A model generated the notes under the pieces. The model was not told where the DNA came from. It saw only the letters and a program-made list of their open reading frames with translations, and did not search any database. A stretch of 64,000 nt of DNA from Mangifera indica (lineage: Eukaryota > Streptophyta > Magnoliopsida > Sapindales > Anacardiaceae): contig NC_058143.1 in the NCBI RefSeq assembly GCF_011075055.1, positions 19,232,930 through 19,296,929 of the forward strand, given 5' to 3'. A program made the position numbers and the translations under genes. Numbering within the stretch: position 1 is the first letter of the stretch; each line of letters starts with the position of its first letter. This document shows, one piece after another, positions 55,873-64,000 of the stretch.

Positions 55873-58800
55873 ATGGGCGCTCTTACGAGCAATCGTAAAC
55901 GTCGCGACGAGTACTTGTCATTGAATCATCTTCAAAGTCCATATCAAAACTCTCACGTTTCTAAACGACCCCGGTTATCTTTCATGCAGCATACCTCAAA
56001 CCAAGACTTAGTTTCATCGAACAGCACGGCCTCGAGAATCTCTAGGTATCCAGAAGCCAAAAACCCTCTGAAAAGACAAGTTCATGCTCCTTCCAGAATA
56101 CTTAAATTTGGATTTCTGGAAAAGCTAAAACAGGATTCGAACCAGAAAAGTGCGCGTGGATACAGTGAAAATCAAGAATCAGGTATTGCTATGGGTAATT
56201 TGTTGACTTCTCGCTTAGTTGACGCGAAGAAAACTGCATTAGATACAATTAGGTATTTGAGAAAAGATAAGGAAGTGATTGATTGTGGTAAGGAACATCA
56301 TGATAAGAAGGAAATTGTTTCGGATGATTCGAGTGTTGAAGAAGTTGAGGTTATTGAGAATGAAAAGCATCAGAAATTTGAGGCATCTGTTAGGGAAATT
56401 AGTGGGAAGGCTGTGGAGGAGAGATATCTTAGTAATTTCCAGCAGTCATCTTCATCCGTGGTCACTGCAGATATGAATAATGGTGTTGCTGATGTTGGTA
56501 TGTTGAGAATGGAGAGTGCAGAGAAGATTTTAGATTCATTGTCTTTAAATCGAGAGTTGATCGGCGTGCCAGATGTTGAGGTGTATAAGAAGTTGTTGGA
56601 GAGTGCACAGGGGAGGGATGCTAAGTTGAAGTCAATAGGGTTTGATATTGAGTTGAATGAGAAGCGTCGTGATTCTCTCAGGCTGTTGCAGCCTGTTAAG
56701 CAAGTAGAGGAAAAACTGGTAGAGGTATGTTCATTTTCTTTGTTATATATTTAGAACTCTGCTGTAACTGTTAATGCTACAGTTGCTTTTGGAATTAAAT
56801 GATAGAACTGTTGTTAACATCAAGGAAATTACTTTTGGGACCTTGGCAAATAGGGATTGCCCTATTTATTATATGACGCTGAGAACTGGTGATAATTCAT
56901 TTCAGGAAGCACCTTGTGAACCCTTTGTCCCTGTGACAGAGGAGGAAGAAGCTGAGGTTGATTGTGCTTTTGCTCCTACTAGGTAATGACCAAATGATGT
57001 TATTTTTGGGTGGTTTAATGGTTGTTGTTTTTACAAATGCTCAAATGCTAAGACAAACAACTGGAACTTTCTCATGCAGGAGGAGGCAGGTCTTGGTCAC
57101 CGATCCAGGGACAGATATTGACATTACTGGACAAGTTCTTCAGTGCCTTAGGCCAGGTGCATGGTTGAATGATGAGGTATCATTTGAGGCTTAATTTTTG
57201 CAGAATTTTGTATGAGAAGGGAAAATTTAGTTTGTTCACATCCTAATAATTTTAGGGATTACCTTGAGATTAGTGGATAGTCATTCTTTTTCTCATGTGT
57301 ATGCATTTTCTCATTTATAGGTCATAAATGTGTATCTTGGCTTGCTGAAAGAAAGGGAAAAGAGAGATCCACAGAAGTTTCTGAAATGCCATTACTTCAA
57401 CACATTTTTTTACAAGAAGGTAAGTGACTTGTTTCCTCAATGTTTTCAGTAATCTCAATTATAGATAGTCTATGTGAACACTGATTGTCCTCAGCTGCAT
57501 ACTTTGTTCATTTCTAATCAAGTTTTTCATCATTTCTGAAAAGTGAAAGAAAATGCAAGTATTGTTTCTGCATTCTGCAATATAATTAATTGCCAGACTT
57601 CTGCCTTTGTTTTTCCATGCTGTTGGACATTGTATCAAATTATATCAGCAAGACAACAATGGATATCATTTTCTTCTATTTCTGGGATTTAGTATTCCAG
57701 TGGTGATAGAAGATAAGAAATGGTATGCTGATTTGTTTCCTTATAAATCATTCTACACATTTCTTTTATCAGTAATTATCTGAGCAGTGCTCACTTTTAT
57801 CATTTTACTTTGTTCATCTAAGATGAGTTTTAGGGTCTGTTTTTAGAACTTAAAAAAGCTGTTTCCTACTTAAGTAAAATTTTCGCATCTTATCCCCATA
57901 TCTCCTTTATGTCTCTGATGCTTTTGTAATTTCTGCGCATTTGGTGAGTATTTATACCTATTTTTCAGTTAGTGAGTGGGAACAATGGCTATGATTATAA
58001 AGCAGTTAAAAGATGGACATCCATCAGGAAGTTGGGATACACTCTCCTTGAGTGTGATAAAGTAAATTTCTTGTTCACCATACCTTTTTTTAACTTTTTA
58101 TTTTTGTTTTAAATTGAATATTGCACTTATCTTTGACTTGATTCTTCGTTTGGGCTCAGATATTTGTCCCTATCCACAAGGAAATTCATTGGTGCTTAGC
58201 TGTTATTAATAAAAAGGATAAGAAATTTCAGTATCTTGATTCACTAAAAGGAATGGATATGAAAGTGCTGAGTGCCCTGGTATGTTTTAGTAATCTTATT
58301 CTTGTAATTATAAAGTTCACACTGTGAGATTCATGTAGTCAATCGATTCAAAGGATTTCATAGCTTGCACAGGTGGGTTTTGTCTTTATACAAATTTACT
58401 CTGTGATGAAGACCAACATGATTGTTCAGCCACTTGAATTTGCAACTTTTCATTATTGTGTTGCCTGTCTTGTTTATCGCTGATCAAAATTGTGTATATT
58501 GGGAAATTGAACTGTTTACTTCTTGTTTTAAAGATCTTCATTCAGTCAGCCAGCTGTTGCAAAGTTTCTTGATTGGTTATTTGTGTGGGCCAGGCTAGAT
58601 ATTACGTGGATGAAGTGAAGGACAAGAGTGGAAAGGACATAGATGTAAGTGCTTGGGAGCAAGACTTTGTTGAAGACCTTCCCGAACAGAAGAATGGGTA
58701 TGTATTCTTTATATTTTCGTATATGGCAATAATTACAACTGAAGATTTTTCAAAGTGGAAAGATATGCATGTGAAGAAGCTATTTCTATATGGATTTCAT

Positions 58801-59549
58801 AAACAGAATTTTGGATTAAGAAATAAATAAACAAGATTACATCAATTTTGAAAATTCGAGTCCAGGAAATAAGTTTACATGTAATATTTTGGTTGTAGCA
58901 TATTTTTGAAAATTTTGTTAAAGTCAATAGGCCATTTTTTTCAAATTTTAAAGTTCAGGTGATCAACCATGCTCCTCTAGATTATTCTAATTAAATCTTG
59001 TTTTCCCCTATTTAGTCAGGCATCTTCAAGTGCCAAATACTCCAGTTTCATAATGTTTTCCTGTGTGTCCATCTAACTATTTATGGTTTTCTGCTTGAAC
59101 TTTCTCTCCCAAACAGGTTTGACTGTGGTATGTTTATGCTCAAATATGTTGACTTTTATAGCAGAGGTCTAGGGCTTTGTTTTGACCAGGTAAAGAGACA
59201 AGGAACTTGGCTCTCCTGCACAACTGTGCATTTGTAAATTTTTATGTAATTTTTTGTTTTTAAGTATACACCATTGTAGATATGGAAACTTCATGCCAAA
59301 TATATTATTAGGGTGAAAGAGTATATTTATGTATTTTGTCTTGTTAATGGAAAATGATACTGGTGTGGGCATCCACATATGACATATTGGCTAAATATCT
59401 GCCCTCTCCTGATTGCATTATGGAGAAAAGCTTGCATTGCATGCCATATTTCAACTCTTTTAATTCATATTTCTTTTTCCTTGCAGAGTCACATGCCCTA
59501 TTTTCGTGTGAGGACAGCAAAAGAGATACTGAGATTGAGAGCTGATTGA
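55873..59549 (+). CDS. ESD4: SUMO-specific cysteine protease, ESD4/ULP1-like
   Basis: Processes SUMO precursors and removes SUMO from proteins; Arabidopsis ESD4 sits at the nuclear envelope and affects flowering time. Exons are 55873-56724, 56906-56982, 57080-57176, 57321-57419, 57969-58061, 58160-58279, 58594-58697, 59117-59189 and 59487-59549, giving 525 residues. The N-terminal half is basic and Ser-rich with a KRRD-type nuclear signal. The C48 peptidase domain is complete: RPGAWLNDE, FNTFFYKK, catalytic H416 in IHWCLAVI, D433 in FQYLDSL, oxyanion Q478 and nucleophile C484 in FDCGMFMLKY. The end RTAKEILRLRAD is typical. ESD4 and its paralog ULP1A cannot be told apart here. Confidence 0.93.
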
Positions 59550-60951
59550 TTGAACGAGTGAATCTGCTATTTGTAACTTACTGTGGCTCCCTATCATTAT
59601 TCCACCGTTTAGCGGATAGCAGATCTTGTACGGGGAGATGGTTGGGGATTCTGCTAATTTAATAACATAATGTGGTACGCCACAGAATTCTCCCTAATGA
59701 CATGGTAGATGTGTGAGGATGCTTTCACCTTTGTGAAGATCTTAAGAGTGATTGAGTATGCTTAAGTTTTGGTTTTTAGATTGGCTGATAGATCAAAGAT
59801 TATTATCCTGGCTGGTAAGATGAGTAAGATGCAGGAGCATTGAGTGGTTTATATTTTGTATATGCAAGAATGAGGCGTTGCTTATTGGAAAATGTTTAGG
59901 ATTTATGTGTAGTGTTACTCTTTTGCTCTGCATCTTGGTCGATCTTTTTTGCTGGTTTACCAAGGCTCTATCTTGAGTATCATATTTTTCTGCAATTGTA
60001 ATGAAGAAAATTGAAATTTAAGGAATGAGAAATTACCTGTTTGTACCCTGGGGCTGGGTTGATCATCAGTGACAGTGTTGATTTTTGAGTAGCATATTCA
60101 ACTGCACTTTTCTTACCAGACCGGGCTTTTGAATGCATATTTAAGTTTTATTTAGTACTGGATTCAAATTAATTCAATCTTGTTGCTGATAGCATTTATC
60201 CGGCAGTGATCTCTAACAACATTTCAAACAATTTAAATGAGTGCAAACTTAAAACTAACTATTTAAAATTCAAATCGAATCAATTCAAATCTACCCTTAC
60301 TGGGAAATAAAGTGGTTGGATGAATATTTTTTTATATTTTATTTTTTATTTTTTGAATCTTCAATTAGAATATCAAAAGCATACTTCATTGGAGTAAAAA
60401 TAACAACAAAAAAGAAAGAAAAAAATTCCAGAGTAATTTATTCCATTTCTCCTTTTCTTTTCCCTAGAAATATTCCCCAGCCCAGTCACCTCACCAGCAG
60501 CATCCACAGCCACAAATCCATAAAAAAACTCAGCAACAATACATCCAGGAAAATACATACATTTGACAATCCACCCTTCACCAACAAACAGACGCTTTCA
60601 CCACTTTTCAATCATATAAATCCACAATTCTGGATGTCAACACCAATCATGCTTGGCATGGCAATCAATTTGGCCCTGCAATTTCTCTCTCTTCCTCCCA
60701 CATAACATTTAAACACGGCTGCCTGTGTTTCAACTGCCAAAACAAACATAAATTTTGAAACCAAAAAAAAAAATATATATTATTATTTAGCTTAAGCACA
60801 TTTTTTGGTGACATCAACCATGGAGCCATTTACAGCAAAATAAACAAAAATCTTTCAACAATGAGAAAATCATATTGCAATACAATACAGGAGAGAAGAA
60901 TTACAAGATAGGCGGCAGTCAGCAATGCAGAGGAAAATGAAATGTTGTTGC
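59550..60951. other. Convergent 3' region ESD4 / kinesin
   Basis: 3' UTRs of the two converging genes and spacer. About 60150-60300 has GGATTCAAATTAATTC and AATTCAAATCTACCCTTA words resembling a decayed dispersed element. An open frame at 60316-60705 shows no protein-like conservation. Confidence 0.45.
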
Positions 60952-63921
<2,970 letters not shown>

Positions 63922-64000
63922 CTGAAAATAAAATTAAGGATTGAAAATTAGTATTCCATTTTTCTGTAGCACGAACATGTGCCTAGCTTCAGGAAAAACT

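Overview
This is nuclear DNA from a flowering plant, most likely a eudicot. The evidence is intron-rich genes with GT-AG introns, AT-rich intergenic DNA, and plant-only families: a RALF peptide, a GT34 xyloglucan xylosyltransferase, a TOC159 receptor, a trihelix factor, PP2C40 and a large PPR gene. I could not fix the species. All calls come from reading the sequence and from remembered family sequences; no database search was run.

Layout. 1-2.1 kb: AT-rich repeats. 2.1-3.9 kb (+): small coiled-coil protein gene of phase-0 mini-exons. 6.1-10.3 kb (-): PP2C40-like phosphatase with a mobile element in its last intron. 12.5-15.4 kb (-): AlaX-type alanyl-tRNA editing protein. 16.2-17.8 kb (-): 40S ribosomal protein S21. 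18.5 kb (+): RALF precursor. 20.4-23.0 kb (-): heat shock factor binding protein whose last intron looks like a U12-type AT-AC intron. 23.8 kb (+): TSPO-like membrane protein. 26.1-27.5 kb (+): XXT2-like xylosyltransferase. 28.3-30.7 kb (-): broken organellar isoleucyl-tRNA synthetase copy. 31.4-35.1 kb (-): TOC159-like protein with an in-frame gap in its membrane domain and a 381-bp tandem duplication in its acidic domain. 36.5-36.7 kb (-): U2 snRNA gene with plant snRNA promoter elements. 37.7-40.7 kb (+): EMB1703-like protein. 41.1-42.4 kb (-): ARM/TOG-like protein (At3g01450 family). 43.9-46.1 kb (-): PPR pseudogene (At3g06920 family). 46.7-51.5 kb (+): BTB/POZ protein. 52.2-53.3 kb (-): trihelix factor. 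53.8-54.6 kb: long-TIR transposon. 55.9-59.5 kb (+): ESD4-type SUMO protease. 60.9-64 kb (-): kinesin-13, 5' part beyond the window.

The genes belong to ordinary eukaryotic pathways (translation and tRNA proofreading, splicing, plastid import, wall xyloglucan, SUMO, microtubule dynamics) and are not a functional cluster. The less ordinary content is the putative minor-spliceosome intron in the HSBP gene, the altered TOC159 copy, two decayed genes for organelle-type proteins, and a dispersed small-element family (arms rich in CTCGAGC/GAGCC or TTCGAA, around an AAACGACATCGTTT-like core) with copies in introns of several genes.
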